Numbered from the stretch's first letter, positions 1 through 10,568 are shown. The stretch is 64,000 bases of DNA from Symsagittifera roscoffensis (GCF_963678635.1 NC_087065.1:23207254-23271253), one strand, 5' to 3'. Notes: generated from the letters alone by a model not told the origin. Numbers and translations are program-made.

Positions 1-102
1 TAACAGATGAACAGCGTGCACATTTGTCATTCATTCCCTTGTTGATGGAATGGAATTGCTCTAATGATATCTCAATATTCTCCGCTCCTCTTAACTCTGC
101 AG

Positions 103-242
103 GTGATTGCGACTGGGTTTGCTGACCTGGGATATGATGTGGACGTGGGTCCCCTGTTCCAGACTCCAGCAGAGGTGGCCATGCAGGTGGTGGATGCTGA
201 TGTTCACTGCGTGGGCGTGTCCAGTCAAGCCGCGGGACACAA
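103..242 (+). CDS. MMUT: Methylmalonyl-CoA mutase, penultimate coding exon
   Basis: This exon encodes part of the C-terminal cobalamin-binding domain of mitochondrial methylmalonyl-CoA mutase, which isomerises methylmalonyl-CoA to succinyl-CoA using adenosylcobalamin. The translation starts [20 protein letters not shown] and continues through [18 protein letters not shown], matching animal MMUT almost residue for residue from memory of the family. A clean acceptor (ctctgcag) precedes base 103, and the donor gtaagtag follows base 242, which splits a lysine codon. The DxHxxG cobalamin-ligand motif lies in the preceding exon, which is outside the window. The frame is intact with no odd residues. 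The identity rests on family recognition and is very secure. Confidence 0.96.
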
Positions 243-482
243 GTAAGTAGTTCCGCCTCACACGTTGCCTAAACAAATCGTTTTAGACGGTAACGGGTTC
301 TTTTTCTGCGTGTAATTGAATAACTCCTATGTATCTGAAAACCATAAATAATCTTGTGCAGTTTCAAAAAAAGTTGTAAATATCTTTTTTTTTAAAGAAG
401 TACATATTGGCCAGCTTCTCATAAACATATCATCATAAACTGAGAGTAGTTTAAAAATTGGCTTGAGATGAATTTTATTCAG
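243..482 (+). other. MMUT: MMUT intron
   Basis: A 240-bp AT-rich intron with donor gtaagt and acceptor ttattcag. No further feature is seen inside it. Confidence 0.9.
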
Positions 483-705
483 GACTTTGATTCCTCAGCT
501 AGCAGATGAGCTTCGAAAGGCGGGCAGGGGCGATGTTGTCATAGTTTGTGGGGGAGTAATACCGCCTCAAGATTACGACTTTCTCATGAAAGCAGGCTGT
601 GCTGCAGTATTTGGCCCAGGCACCAGAATCCCAATGGCAGCTCTGAAAGTTCTGGAAGCCATTGAAGAGAATCTTAAAAATGCACCTGAGAAAGCTTTCG
701 CATGA
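483..705 (+). CDS. MMUT: Methylmalonyl-CoA mutase, last coding exon
   Basis: This is the terminal coding exon, joined to 103-242 over a 240-bp intron. The acceptor ttttattcag precedes base 483, and the first base completes the lysine codon, giving HK-TLIPQLADELRKAGRGD. The conserved VCGGVIPPQDYDFL and VFGPGTRIP segments form the end of the Rossmann-like B12 domain. The protein ends ENLKNAPEKAFA with TGA at 703-705, at about the same point as other animal MMUT proteins. No AATAAA is seen immediately downstream, so the 3' end is not placed. The gene is convergent with the claudin-like gene whose stop is at 7003. Confidence 0.96.
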
Positions 706-1959
706 GAATACCTCAAACGAAGTAAATTAAACTGAACCGACTAGGTTAAAAGGAAATCAGTAAATAGCTTGAAATGATTTTCAGTCAAGCATGGCAAGTT
801 AAAACCCCTGCTATGCTTAAATTTTTGCTTAAGATAGCATTTTTGAAATGAAAGGCTGAAAAATTGAAGCAGGAAGAAATTAGAAATTTTTTATACCGGG
901 ATTTGAGTTTATTTTAAACTTGATTGTCGGAAGATTTTTACTTAAAGGTTGGAACTAATTATTGATGCCTGATGACTGTATTTATGAATTGTATTCTTGA
1001 TTGCTGATAATCGATAAAGTTGTTTGTTGACCTCTGGTACTTGCAATTATACAAGCGAATGCTTAAAAAATTTGTTCCATTATATCGCAATTAATTTAAT
1101 GTAGATAGTTACCACTTTTTGTATACACAATCAAGCTAGCGATTGTAGTGTCATATTACGAAGTCCACTTTTTCAACCCAACTCGCAAATAATATTGCTC
1201 ATTCAGTGGCGATTTTGCTGGCATAGCACTGGCAATCATTTAGCATCTGTTGTATCTGCTATTTTGGTCACTAGTGTTTGACGAAAGTTTTCGTATTTTT
1301 TTTACTTCTCTTTTTAAACCTTTTTTGAGCTACTTTTTGCCTGCTTGCGAAGTGCAGCTTCGCATCTGATTAGAAGTAACGAATATAAATATTAGGGTCC
1401 AGAAAGTCTGCTTTCAAGTGGTGGACCCGACGCGCTGTTTATACAGCCGCTACTGACCCTACCTTACCCTCCCCATGCATGGGTGCGCGGAATATAACTT
1501 TTAGTTCTCAGAAAAGCGAAAGTGAATCCAATTCAAGTGAATCCAAAAGTTAGAAGTATTAGCGTCAAAGGTTAGCCGGAATAGAACTTTCCTTTGCTCA
1601 AGATAACTTTTTGATATCAAGTTTGCATACATGATTCAATTCTCTGTTCGAGCTTTGCAGTTTGAGATGATTTGCGTTTTATTAATTTATTTGTTTGGGT
1701 CGTGGTGTTTATTAGTTTTTTTCCAAAAACAAGTCTTCAATAAATTTTACGTTCAAATTATTATTTTTTAAAGTTCAATTCGAATCCATTTAGTAAAATT
1801 AAGGCAAATTACGCTTCTTTGGAACGAAAGTTAAAATGAAACAAAAACTGGTATGATTTGATATTCCAAAAATGGATTTTAATTTTCAGATTTCTCAGCG
1901 GAATAAAATTTACCTATTAACCGAAACTGAACTTGCCCGCATCCAGTTTCAAGCGTTAA
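706..1959. other. MMUT 3' flank, no gene seen
   Basis: AT-rich sequence after the MMUT stop. No credible coding exon was found on either strand. About 1245-1375 resembles about 4690-4940 (shared tagtgtttg-cga start and a gcttcgc-rich end), so both are probably pieces of one dispersed repeat. An aataaa sits near 1739, which is too far from the stop to assign as the poly(A) signal with confidence. Confidence 0.5.
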
Positions 1960-2848
1960 TAATCGATTATATTACGATTTTAGTACCAGTCTCACTAAAA
2001 TAGAAACAACCGATTTTAATCAATTAATAATCGATTATAATTTCTTTTTAAAATCAAATTGTAACTAATTATAATCCATTATAATCGATTAATTATTCGT
2101 CTGTTTTTCGATACAATTATAATCGATTATAATTGATTATAATCCATTATTTTTATTCAAATTTCTATTTCAATAGTTTTGCACAAAAATCCATTATAAT
2201 CGATTATAATTGATTATAATCCCTTTTGTTTGTCCATTTTTGTCTTCGAAGTTTCATCTAAATTGCTTATATTTTATGCTTTTTGTGGACGTTGGTTCCT
2301 ATGAAAAATGAGATAAATATTTTTGAAGTTTTCCAATTAATTCAAATTTATAAGTTTTTGTTTCATTTCTTCCCCATTAGAGTTGTTTTGTGATGCATAT
2401 TTTAAGCTTTTTTAAACACCAAAACATCAGCAAATTGATTTAGTTTCAAGATTGATTCGGAAAATTTATGTTTTATCTACCGCGAGAACCTTTTCACTCA
2501 TATGAAAGGATCTCTATGAAACTTTTGTTTCGTGGTAAAACTTTGTTTTCAGATGAACCAAAGTGTTCAAAAGATCTCTCTTTTAGAGATTTTCTTATTG
2601 ATACAAAAATAACAACCCATAAGATATAATTCGAATTTGAAAAATTTCGGCAAAATAAGAGATTATAATCCATTATAATCGATTATAATTGATTTTAAGG
2701 GTTTTTAGTAAGAACCATAATCAATTATAAGAGATTATAATCTCTTGGAAAATATCACGATTATAATCAATTATAAATCCTTTAAAGACCTAATTTTGGT
2801 AATTATAATTGTCAAAAAATCATCATAATAATCCGTTATAATCGATTA
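1960..2848. promoter_or_regulatory. Cluster of palindromic TAATYGATTA sites
   Basis: I count at least 12 exact matches to TAATCGATTA or TAATTGATTA (either strand), starting at 1960, 2017, 2028, 2082, 2120, 2130, 2197, 2207, 2676, 2718, 2764 and 2839. Related TAATCCATTA units sit at 2072, 2140 and 2666. Several are head-to-tail at a 10-bp period. TAATYGATTA is the known P2 palindrome bound by dimers of paired-class homeodomains. Whether this is an enhancer or just an AT-rich simple repeat cannot be decided from sequence alone. It lies between the convergent MMUT and claudin-like genes. Confidence 0.55.
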
Positions 2849-3236
2849 CTTACGCCTAAACTTGGATGCGAGTGCTTTTTGTTTGAGCCTTAAACAATTT
2901 CTAGAAAAACTAAACTGTCCATGAAAACAAAATCCCCCGTGCACCCCGACGTTTGCATTTTAGTAGATCAATGATTTGCTAGTGAGTTATAATTTGACTG
3001 CAGCAGTCAAATCTCATTTTCCAAGTGGATCGCAAACTCTGCAATCCGACAACAAAAATGAAAGGTGGCATTGACTTCTTATTACAAAAGAATAAGTGTC
3101 TTTAGTTCTCAGTATCACTGCAACATAAACGAACAAATGTTAATGGGTCAGGATGTCTTGAAAGAGCTCTAAAATTGGGTATGGCTTACTGGAATTGAAT
3201 GCGCTTGCTAATGATTTTGGATCAACTGTACAATCA

Positions 3237-3257
3237 CCCCCCCCCCCCCCCCCCCCC
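3237..3257. repeat. Poly-C tract (21 C)
   Basis: An uninterrupted run of 21 C bases in otherwise AT-rich intergenic DNA. Its exact length is prone to assembly error. Confidence 0.9.
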
Positions 3258-3569
3258 AATCGATTTAGGGGGAAAAGCGTTTTTTTTTCAGAAATTGACT
3301 TCCAGAGCAAGGTAATTTGATCTAATTACTTTTGATTAAAACTGTACGCTATCAACGGGATAAAATAGCTATTCGGTATAAACAGTTTTCTTCAGCAGTA
3401 TATATAGCGCGCATTCTTTGAAATGAATAAATTAGAAGACATTTTTGCGTTAATCAACGTGATCGGTAGATAGCTACAGCGATCTGTTAACCGTGACCTC
3501 AATCCGGGTGCTAAAACTGAACAAGAAAGGTTAAAATGTAAATTTTCGAACAAAATTGAGCATTTTCCG

Positions 3570-3665
3570 TTAAGTCGGACAACGTCGGGTAAAGTCGGAC
3601 AAACTCGATTAAAGTCGAAAAATGTCCGGTAAAGTCAAACAATGTCTGGTCAGGTCGAAAACGGA
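3570..3665. repeat. 20-bp minisatellite, about 4.5 units
   Basis: Degenerate tandem units of the form gtaaagtcggacaaactcgg repeat at a 20-bp period, starting around 3570 and decaying by about 3665. No coding frame is associated. Confidence 0.75.
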
Positions 3666-4689
3666 CCCCGTTTGACTCAAAAATTCAAAAAAGTCGAATC
3701 AGTCGAGCACTTCGGGCGCTGGATTATGGATTTTAAAAAAATCTCGTTCCGTACGCTCAATCACATTATTTATTAGAGTTTATAGTCAAAAAGTTTCCTA
3801 AGAGTAATCTAAAACTGAATTTTCTTCCAATTGTTTGAAAGCAGTGAGTTAGAGTTTGGGGCGTGCTTTATTGTAAACTCCTCTGTTGAACAGCAGTATG
3901 AAATCACTGCGCAAGCAAAATCTGGTCTTTTTAGCGATACTCGAAGGTATCGCAACAAGTACTAGACTTTTCCCCGTTAAAATGAATGTTGGGCTCATTA
4001 GTGAAGTGCAGAAACAACACTTAACTTCACAAGTTTTGACGTAGTCAAAACTGCCCAAGAAAACATCACCAAAAAATCAAGAGAGTCCTATTAATTTTCC
4101 TTTTTAGTTAGGAGGATGATTGATTTTCGATTTATTGGTGAAAGAGATCACATTGTTGCCTTGAAGTTTTGAAATATTTAAAAGTGTTTCGATAAAGATC
4201 AACCATGATTGACAGCAGTTCTAAGAACTAGATTTCTGCCATCAAAAACAAACGTAACAATCAATCAGCTTCAGAACGGTATACCATGATCATCGATAGT
4301 GCTCAATGTTTTTAAGCCTACCTGCTTTCGCTTATACAAAAATTTAGAAATAAAAAATTGCTCCTGGAATATTGAAATCTTGGGGCAAAAGCAAAATTAA
4401 TGAGTGGTCTGGATAGTTTGACTTTTTATCGATAATTTACAACGAACCCATTTGTTTATAAGAACCCTTCTTTATCTTGCAAAGCGAGTTTATTAGCATG
4501 AACAACATTTGTTTCAAACAAAATAGCAATAATGAAAACTCGATTTCAGAAAATTTCTAACTCAATGAATCTCACATTTTTTTGAAACGCATGATTTATA
4601 CATAATGTGGCTTTGCGATTTGTTACATGCAAAGCTAGTGTGGATGCCTTCAGTTTGTTATATTCCAAGTTATTACATGCACAATTGAG

Positions 4690-4945
4690 TCTATTTGTAG
4701 TTGGTGCCACAGTAGCTGCTATATTCGTGACTAGTGTTTGTCGATTGTTCAGCTTGCGTGGCTGAGTGGATAGTGCGTGCGACTCAAAATATCTTGACTG
4801 CAGTAGGTCGCATATTTAATCCACTATGTAGCCGAGTTTTTGCTAATTCGAGGTTTATTTTTTTTCTTACTTCACCTGATAAAGCTGCTTTTTGGTCGTG
4901 ATCTCGCAAGTGTTTGCGAAACGCGGCTTCGCCTCTGTGTGAAAA
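4690..4945 (+). repeat. tRNA-derived SINE or tRNA pseudogene in a dispersed repeat
   Basis: TGGCTGAGTGG at 4759-4769 is an exact pol III A-box of the Ser/Leu tRNA type. About 50 bp further, a weak B-box-like segment (tatttaatcc near 4813-4822) follows, so 4751-4830 looks tRNA-like. The flanking 4690-4750 and 4860-4945 resemble 1245-1375. The copy is too degenerate to be a functional tRNA gene. Confidence 0.5.
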
Positions 4946-5342
4946 TGTTGAGTCTCGCAACATTTTTTGCAGACTCGCAACCTCGAAAAATTTCAGTTTT
5001 GAGCCATTGAACTTTTTCTATATTAATTTATATAGATAAAAAAAGTTTTATATTTTAGATTATATAGATTATAAAAAAGATGGCACAGAGATTATAAAAA
5101 AATATAAGCTTTCAAAGCTTATTTTTGACCATTGAAAAATTGGGCAGCCAACATGGTCTTTTCATGAAAAATTGCAATTGAGTAGTCATCCGTTAGCCGC
5201 CTGAAACTATCCTAATTCGCCTGAAACGTGAGAAAGCCGGCTGAAACGTGCGAAAGCGCGACGTGTTGCTACCTCAATCAATTTCCCTTTAAACAAAACA
5301 AAATCAGTTTGGTTTCGTTTCCAAAAATCATTTAGTTTTCAC

Positions 5343-5560
5343 TTTTTATTCGAGATAAAACCGCTTTCCAGTTTTTGTCAGCTGCAGTCATAAGCATGAG
5401 AGTAGAAAATTCTATTAAAGACTATATGTTTTCAGTCATTTAGTTATTTGAAACAAACAAGTTTTAAGTTTTTATTCGAGATAAAAATCGTTTTTCCAGT
5501 TTTTCCAGCTGCAGTTCATAAGCAGGAGCGTAGAAAACTTTATTGAACGTTTTCAGCTTA
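5343..5560. repeat. Direct duplication, period about 126 bp
   Basis: The segment starting tttttattcgagataaaa at about 5343 recurs at about 5469. Both copies are followed by a cagctgcag segment and then a cataagca-gag-gtagaaaa segment. The two units differ by small indels. No coding potential is seen. Confidence 0.7.
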
Positions 5561-6888
5561 AGTTTTTCTGATCGAAAAAATCAATTGGGACTCATTAACG
5601 GAAAAATGACTTATTTTGTCTTAAAAAAGATATAAGTAATGTTTGTATTCATTTGATTATACCAAACTTAATTTAGTGTTTATGTTTGAGCATGAAAACA
5701 CAATTTTTTTGCTCCGCTTGTGTTCTTTGTCAACTCTTGTTCTGACGTTCGAAGAAAGTGCGGATTATTTATGCTTAGTCTTTTTTTTCATTCAGTCGAT
5801 TTTCAAAATTTATACCAAAGTTTTTCACGGGATTTTTATAGCATTCAAAAATGTTGTTATTTAGAGCTAAAATGTGAAAAGATTCTTTAGCTGTTATCAT
5901 TTTTTTCAAACTTAGTGGATTGAATTAGGGTCTGCTTTGAAAAGTAGAAGTCAAATTGGATAATCAATGCGCGATATAACTCTTTCAATCAGAGCGTTTC
6001 GTTGAAATTAAATCCTTAGAAACTGAACTGAAGCCAGTAATTTTCTCTGATTAATACTTTACCCAACGCAAAATGTACCATTTGGTTCTTAACATAGCTT
6101 GAGGGGCATTAATTTAAATACTTAAAACTTTCTCAATTATTGAATATTTTATCGAAGTTTTTCAGCTAAAAAGCTTGTGATCGACTATAGAGGGCAGTCA
6201 AAATTTTCAGGATTTTGCCCTGATACACAGAAACCTTGTTTTTATCTAAACTAAGTTTGTTCGGATATGAATTTCCTTTCTAGTTCCATTTCAAGGAGTT
6301 TGGATTTAGGATGATATCACTTGATTTTTGCCGCCACTCCAATTTACTATAAAGTTTTGGTTATTTGCCGTTTCTTAAAATCTATCAAAATTTTCATCTG
6401 AGAGACTGAAAAAGTGTTTTAATGATGCAGTTTGCGAAAGAAGTAATAGCACAGTCAGCTGTACCACGCCTACCGTGGCCCTAATTTTCTATACTTGAAA
6501 GTTTTTGATCTGTAAGAATGATAGCCATTTTTGCGCCTACCAAGCTCCAGAACTTTTTTCCGCTCAAAAATCTGTTTTTGTACTGCTTGAAAATTTAACC
6601 TTCTAAGTTATTGTTTTTCACAGCGCCAAGAGAGGTTATAAAGTCAGTTTGATTGACTTAGAAAAGTCTGGATGATAGAAAAACTCTACCCATCCCTGCA
6701 AATGCTAGATTCCGCTCCAATCCCCGATTCAGACTGTTTTTACATGAGTTTTTAGGAAATAGTGACAACATTTTGAAAAGCATGTTTTTTAGAATCATCT
6801 TTTGTTTTGGATACAAAATTAAAAATAGCAATTTTTGCCAAAGTTGTAGATCATTATTTTTGTAACAATTTTTGTCAAATTAGGTGAT

Positions 6889-6894
6889 TTTATT
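6889..6894 (-). terminator. Candidate poly(A) signal of the claudin-like gene
   Basis: AATAAA on the minus strand about 110 bases downstream of the claudin-like stop codon at 7003-7005. Position and orientation fit a cleavage signal, but no downstream element was verified. Confidence 0.5.
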
Positions 6895-7002
6895 TGCATA
6901 GTTTAAATAATATTGTAGCTATGCATTTTTAATTTGAAGAGGACTCGTGCGAGATTCGGTTCATTGCACAATTTGGATGCTATTAAGGCTGAGCATTATC
7001 TT

Positions 7003-7316
7003 TTAAGGTATCGCTAGAGATTGATGTGGCTCCACAAATTCATTCTCTCTACACAAACATGCACATATTCCCAGGATGATCAAGCAGACGATTGAGCATC
7101 CGACCGAAACCCAAGCCATGGTGAATGGCCAGTTTAATTTAACTCCGTAACGAAATTGATAAAATGTATGATTTTGGTAGAATTCATCAACCAAAGCGAA
7201 AATAAAGCGCTGCAAGTTGGGGCTTTTCAACGGATCTAAATTTTCGTAGGTAAAATTGCGTGTTGTGTCTGTATAGATGAGAGCCATGATGCAAGCCCCT
7301 ATGAACAAGCAGGCCA
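7003..7316 (-). CDS. Claudin/PMP22-like four-pass protein, last coding exon
   Basis: This exon encodes the end of the third membrane helix, the second extracellular loop and the fourth helix of a 235-residue claudin/PMP22-type protein. The acceptor tttcag lies at 7322-7317 (minus). Joining to the exon at 41953-41771 restores a valine codon and a continuous helix LVLATVTVACLFIGACIMAL. The second loop carries two N-glycosylation sequons (NFT, NHT). Helix 4 is about residues 196-218 (FTMAWVSVGCSIVCLIILGI). The cytoplasmic tail is short and ends SLAIP. The next exon in transcript order lies about 34.5 kb away, across two large retroelements. The split helix and matching phase make the join convincing, but no transcript evidence is available. 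Confidence 0.8.
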
Positions 7317-7344
7317 CTGAAACATCATAGATTAAGGTTAAGAC

Positions 7345-7714
7345 CAGTAGCGGATTTGGAAGTGGGGGTTCGGGAGACTCGACTCCTTCCGACCCAAAGG
7401 GTCCCCCCTTTGTACTATTTTGAGATATCCATTTTTAAATGACTGACCCTAAATTTTTTCTAAAGGATATATATATATATATATTGATTTGAGTGGAAGC
7501 ACGCACCTTTTTCGGCCTGTTATTGTTCAAATATTTGCCTTAAAATTGCGGCCCTTAAAATTTGGTCGAATTAGTCTTTAGACTAATTTAAAAGGCCACA
7601 GAAAATGAATTTGGTTGACTTAAAAAAAGTCGACAAAATTTTTAAAATTTTTTTTGAAAATCCCCCGTCGCCCCTACTTAAGACTAGGAGAATCCTAGAT
7701 CCTCACCGCACCTG
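7345..7714. mobile_element. hAT-like MITE (CAG family)
   Basis: A 370-bp element starting cagtagcggatttgg and ending in the inverted form of cag-tgcggtgaggatctagg. It is flanked by gttaagac (7337-7344) and tttaagac (7715-7722), which match at 7 of 8 bases, so an 8-bp target duplication is likely, as hAT transposons make. The interior carries the family signature gacccaaagggtcccccctt followed by ttgtactattttgagatatcc. It has no coding capacity. It sits about 20 bp upstream of the acceptor of the last claudin-like exon. Confidence 0.8.
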
Positions 7715-7966
7715 TTTAAGACGGCTAATTTTGGTTTTATGGTGCGCGCAGTGGCCCTCTTTCGTTAATTTTCTCGTCCCTCATACCTTCTTTTAATCAG
7801 GTTTTTTCTACTTAAAGTAACTATAATCAAAAATGGGAATCTTAGGCAACCCTGACAATCCGGTCGTTTGTTTTCTGAGCCCGTTGCTTTTTTGCTTTTT
7901 TTGGCCCGTGCTCTCCCTCCATCAAACTTAGTTATGTATCGGCTCCTATCCTAAATCCGACCCTGA

Positions 7967-8376
7967 TGAGTTAGGACCGAAGTGTATAACTCATAGAGTA
8001 ATTTCGGATAGGGTACACCGTCTGCTCGTCACGCTATCTTATTTTCGGCCGGATAGATTCGTGCAACTTCTTAGTCTAATACCGATCCTAATCTTACTCT
8101 TATACTATCTAGTCTCAGGTTGTTTAACTAGTCTCTGCTAGGCTCAATAGATCTAGGGTATACTGGTTTATTGCGGCTGCTGAAGTCTTCTTGGAGAGTC
8201 AACTAATTTCTAAGTTAAATTCAAATCTCTCTGGTGCTGAAATTACAAGTAATTTCAGCACTTACAAATAAGTGGGTTGTTAGTTAGATGGATCATGATT
8301 GGTTAATATTAAATACTTTACAGTGGTAAAATATCTAATTTATCCAATCATAAAATGTAGTTTAGATCAGGTTCCA
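7967..8376 (-). repeat. Element A, left (3') LTR
   Basis: A 410-bp TG...CA LTR. It carries a 13-bp perfect inverted repeat GTGCTGAAATTAC/GTAATTTCAGCAC at 8234-8261 and an AATAAA in element sense at the ggtttattgcgg segment. It is 409/410 identical to the right LTR by manual alignment. Confidence 0.93.
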
Positions 8377-9995
8377 CCCATCCGGGTTTTACAGAGTTTT
8401 TTAGAATAGTCTTTCTGCAATTCAAAGGATGGATGATGGACGTTGGTATTTGGCGAACATCTTATTTCTTCTGGGTTTTCTTATTAGAGAAGTCCCAGAT
8501 TCAATCGTTGTGTCTTCTCAAGAAAACGACTGGGTTTTCGCAACAAACTCAAATCTGATTTCAGAATGGTTGGCTATGACAGGTTTTTCCGTTTCATGTA
8601 GAACTTCTTTTGTGTTTGACCTTGTCTGGGAATGGCGTGGAGATTGTGCGTGGAGGGGATGCCTGGTTACTCGGATCTGTACGTATACTTGAACATCGAG
8701 GTGGTCATTGTTCTAGTTCAATGAAGTCCTTTTCTGCGAAGTCAAGTCGTACTCTAAATCCTTTGAGTTGTGATTGTGGGCGGCATATTGATTGTGGTTG
8801 GCCATTCTTTTTCGAGTGTAGTGGGGTCATCTTGTCTTTGGATGTTCGTCTTTGGTGTTGTATGCTGATCTATATACTGCAAGGTATAATTTTACATTTT
8901 ATAAAATTTTTATTAGTTTGGTGTTTTAATTATGATTTTGGTTAGTTGTTTTCACAAAAGCTTTTTGTTTTAGTTCGGTTATTTTGAAGAGTTACTCACC
9001 CTTGAGTAGCTCTTATTAAAAATAGGAGTGTGGTCACAAAGCGTGGATGTAGCACGGTGGGTTAGGCCGGCTATAGAGCATGCTCAGGACGTCCTCTTCT
9101 GGTGGGTTAGGCCAGGAGTGGGAGTATGATTGTATGCGGTTTTTGTGAGGGGTCCTGTTATGTGACAACGTTTTATGTTGGGTTTGTTGTGGTTTTTCTT
9201 ATGTTTTGTTGGTTGTGTCCTTTTTTCAAAAATCAAATTGTTTGTGGTATGGGTTTGTCTTTCGACTTTTTTGTGTTTTATTATTTCTTTCTTAGACTTT
9301 ATAATAGTCTTCAAAAGAATAAATTATCCAGTTTTAAACTGGGTTAATCCGGTTTGGGTACCGTTGGTTTCCTTTTCTTAGTCATGCTGTTATTCTATGA
9401 TTTGTGGTGTTTAGTAAGCTGCTTGGTTAGTGTTGTTTAGTATATAATTCCTTTCCAACCGGGTTAAAGGAAAGTTTGAAACTTGTTATCGTGTGTTAGA
9501 GTTGTTGAGTGTGAAAGCTTGAAACTGAAATTCATTATTTAAACAATTCTTCGTGGGCGAGCTGTGCGAGTGTGGATAGAATTTTTGTGCGAATGAATGG
9601 TGGATAGAATTTTTGTGCGAATGAATGGAAATATCAAAAGGTTACTACTGCATTTTCGTTTTATCAATTTATTACATAGAAATGCAAATTTACTGCTAGT
9701 TGTTGGGGAAAATTAAGTTATAAATTTTCATCATTATTAGATTTACTGCATTTGGGAAAAAATTTATAAATTAAATTACTGCATTGGTATTATTTTTATT
9801 TAATTGTTTGGTGCAAAAAAATTAATAGAGTTTTTAACAGTATGAAGAAGTTTTCAATTTTTATTTTCTTTTGTGAATTTTTCAGATGATCGTTGGATGA
9901 AGGCTAAAATTCTAAAGAAGACATGAATAAAGAATGGTTAGTTTCTAATTTTAATTTAATTAGTTAATAATATATATATAATTCATATTTACCTG
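8377..9995 (-). other. Element A, 3' noncoding region
   Basis: About 1.6 kb between ORF Z and the 3' LTR, matched by 22926-24539 in element B. It contains the GC-rich palindromic element at 9036-9120 and, on the opposite strand, a 68-codon hydrophobic open frame (9175-9381). A short direct duplication (tggatagaatttttgtgcgaatgaatgg) lies near 9572-9628. Confidence 0.7.
9036..9120 (-). promoter_or_regulatory. GC-rich tandem-palindrome element (copy in A)
   Basis: Two copies of GGTGGGTTAGGCC (9056-9068, 9101-9113) bracket two abutting perfect 10-bp palindromes, GAGCATGCTC (9076-9085) and AGGACGTCCT (9086-9095). The second repeat also sits in a CTGG...CCAG hairpin. The same segment at 23602-23686 in element B differs by a single two-base length change over about 90 bp, while the surrounding sequence has diverged clearly. 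A structured RNA signal (export, packaging or dimerisation) is the likely role, by inference. Confidence 0.55.
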
Positions 9996-10568
9996 TTAGT
10001 CGTCGGGGAAGAAACCGTGGGGGAAGATGTCGTGGATGAGATCTGAAGTTGTTAGTAATTTAGCTAAGATGCGGATGATATTTTTAGTTTGAAGCAGTGG
10101 CCAAAGCAATTGAAGTGCTTTAATGGTGGTTAGTTCTTCAGTGCCAACTGCAAACTCATAAGGTGTGTTTTGGATTAGATTATATAATTTGTGATTGAAT
10201 TTAGTGTTGTGGATGAATTCTAAAATGGGGATTTCTATAGGTTGAACAAATTCGTGTGGGAGAAGGAAGGGTCGGGATTCTTCTGCGTTGAAGGTCTTGG
10301 TGATGGGACAAAAAATATACATTTGGGTTATGGGATCATAATTTCGAAGAATACCATGAAGGTTAGTATCTTTAATGCAATATGTGAAGTTAAGAAAGAA
10401 TGGTGAGGTGTATTTGGAATTGATGAATTGAAAACGGTGGTGTGGTTGTCTAGAGGGAGTGTGTAGGTCGAAGTGATTTTGAATAAAACGATAGTATGTA
10501 TATGTGTGTTTGTTTAGTGCGCAACATAATATCGTGTGAGCAGTGCAGATCTCTTTCATGTGGTGCAA
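9996..10568 (-). pseudogene. Element A ORF Z piece
   Basis: A 190-codon open frame downstream of the env-like gene. I do not recognise a domain. It has no obvious signal peptide or membrane helix and ends PHGFFPDD. It overlaps the end of the 10450-11004 frame. Element B carries matching but more decayed sequence at about 24540-25102. Treated as a fossil part of element A. Confidence 0.5.

Larger units (their letters stand above)
2849..6888. other. Intergenic region between two convergent genes
   Basis: Apart from the repeats listed separately, I see no coding exon, RNA gene or conserved element here. A 73-codon open frame at 5643-5864 has no recognisable domain, no plausible splice context and AT-driven composition, and is not called. 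Confidence 0.6.

Noticed and set aside
1960-2848. Reading the TAATCGATTA cluster as a CRISPR-like or satellite array
   Set aside because: There are no regular spacers and the 10-bp period holds only locally. A homeodomain-site cluster or a local AT-rich repeat explains it better.
5643-5864. A 73-codon plus-strand frame in the intergenic region
   Set aside because: Hydrophobic and Phe-rich as expected from T-rich DNA. No splice context, no start context and no family resemblance.
8429-8945. Overlapping plus-strand open frames beside the left LTR of element A
   Set aside because: They lie in the 3' noncoding region, have no domain, and the matching region of element B does not keep them open.
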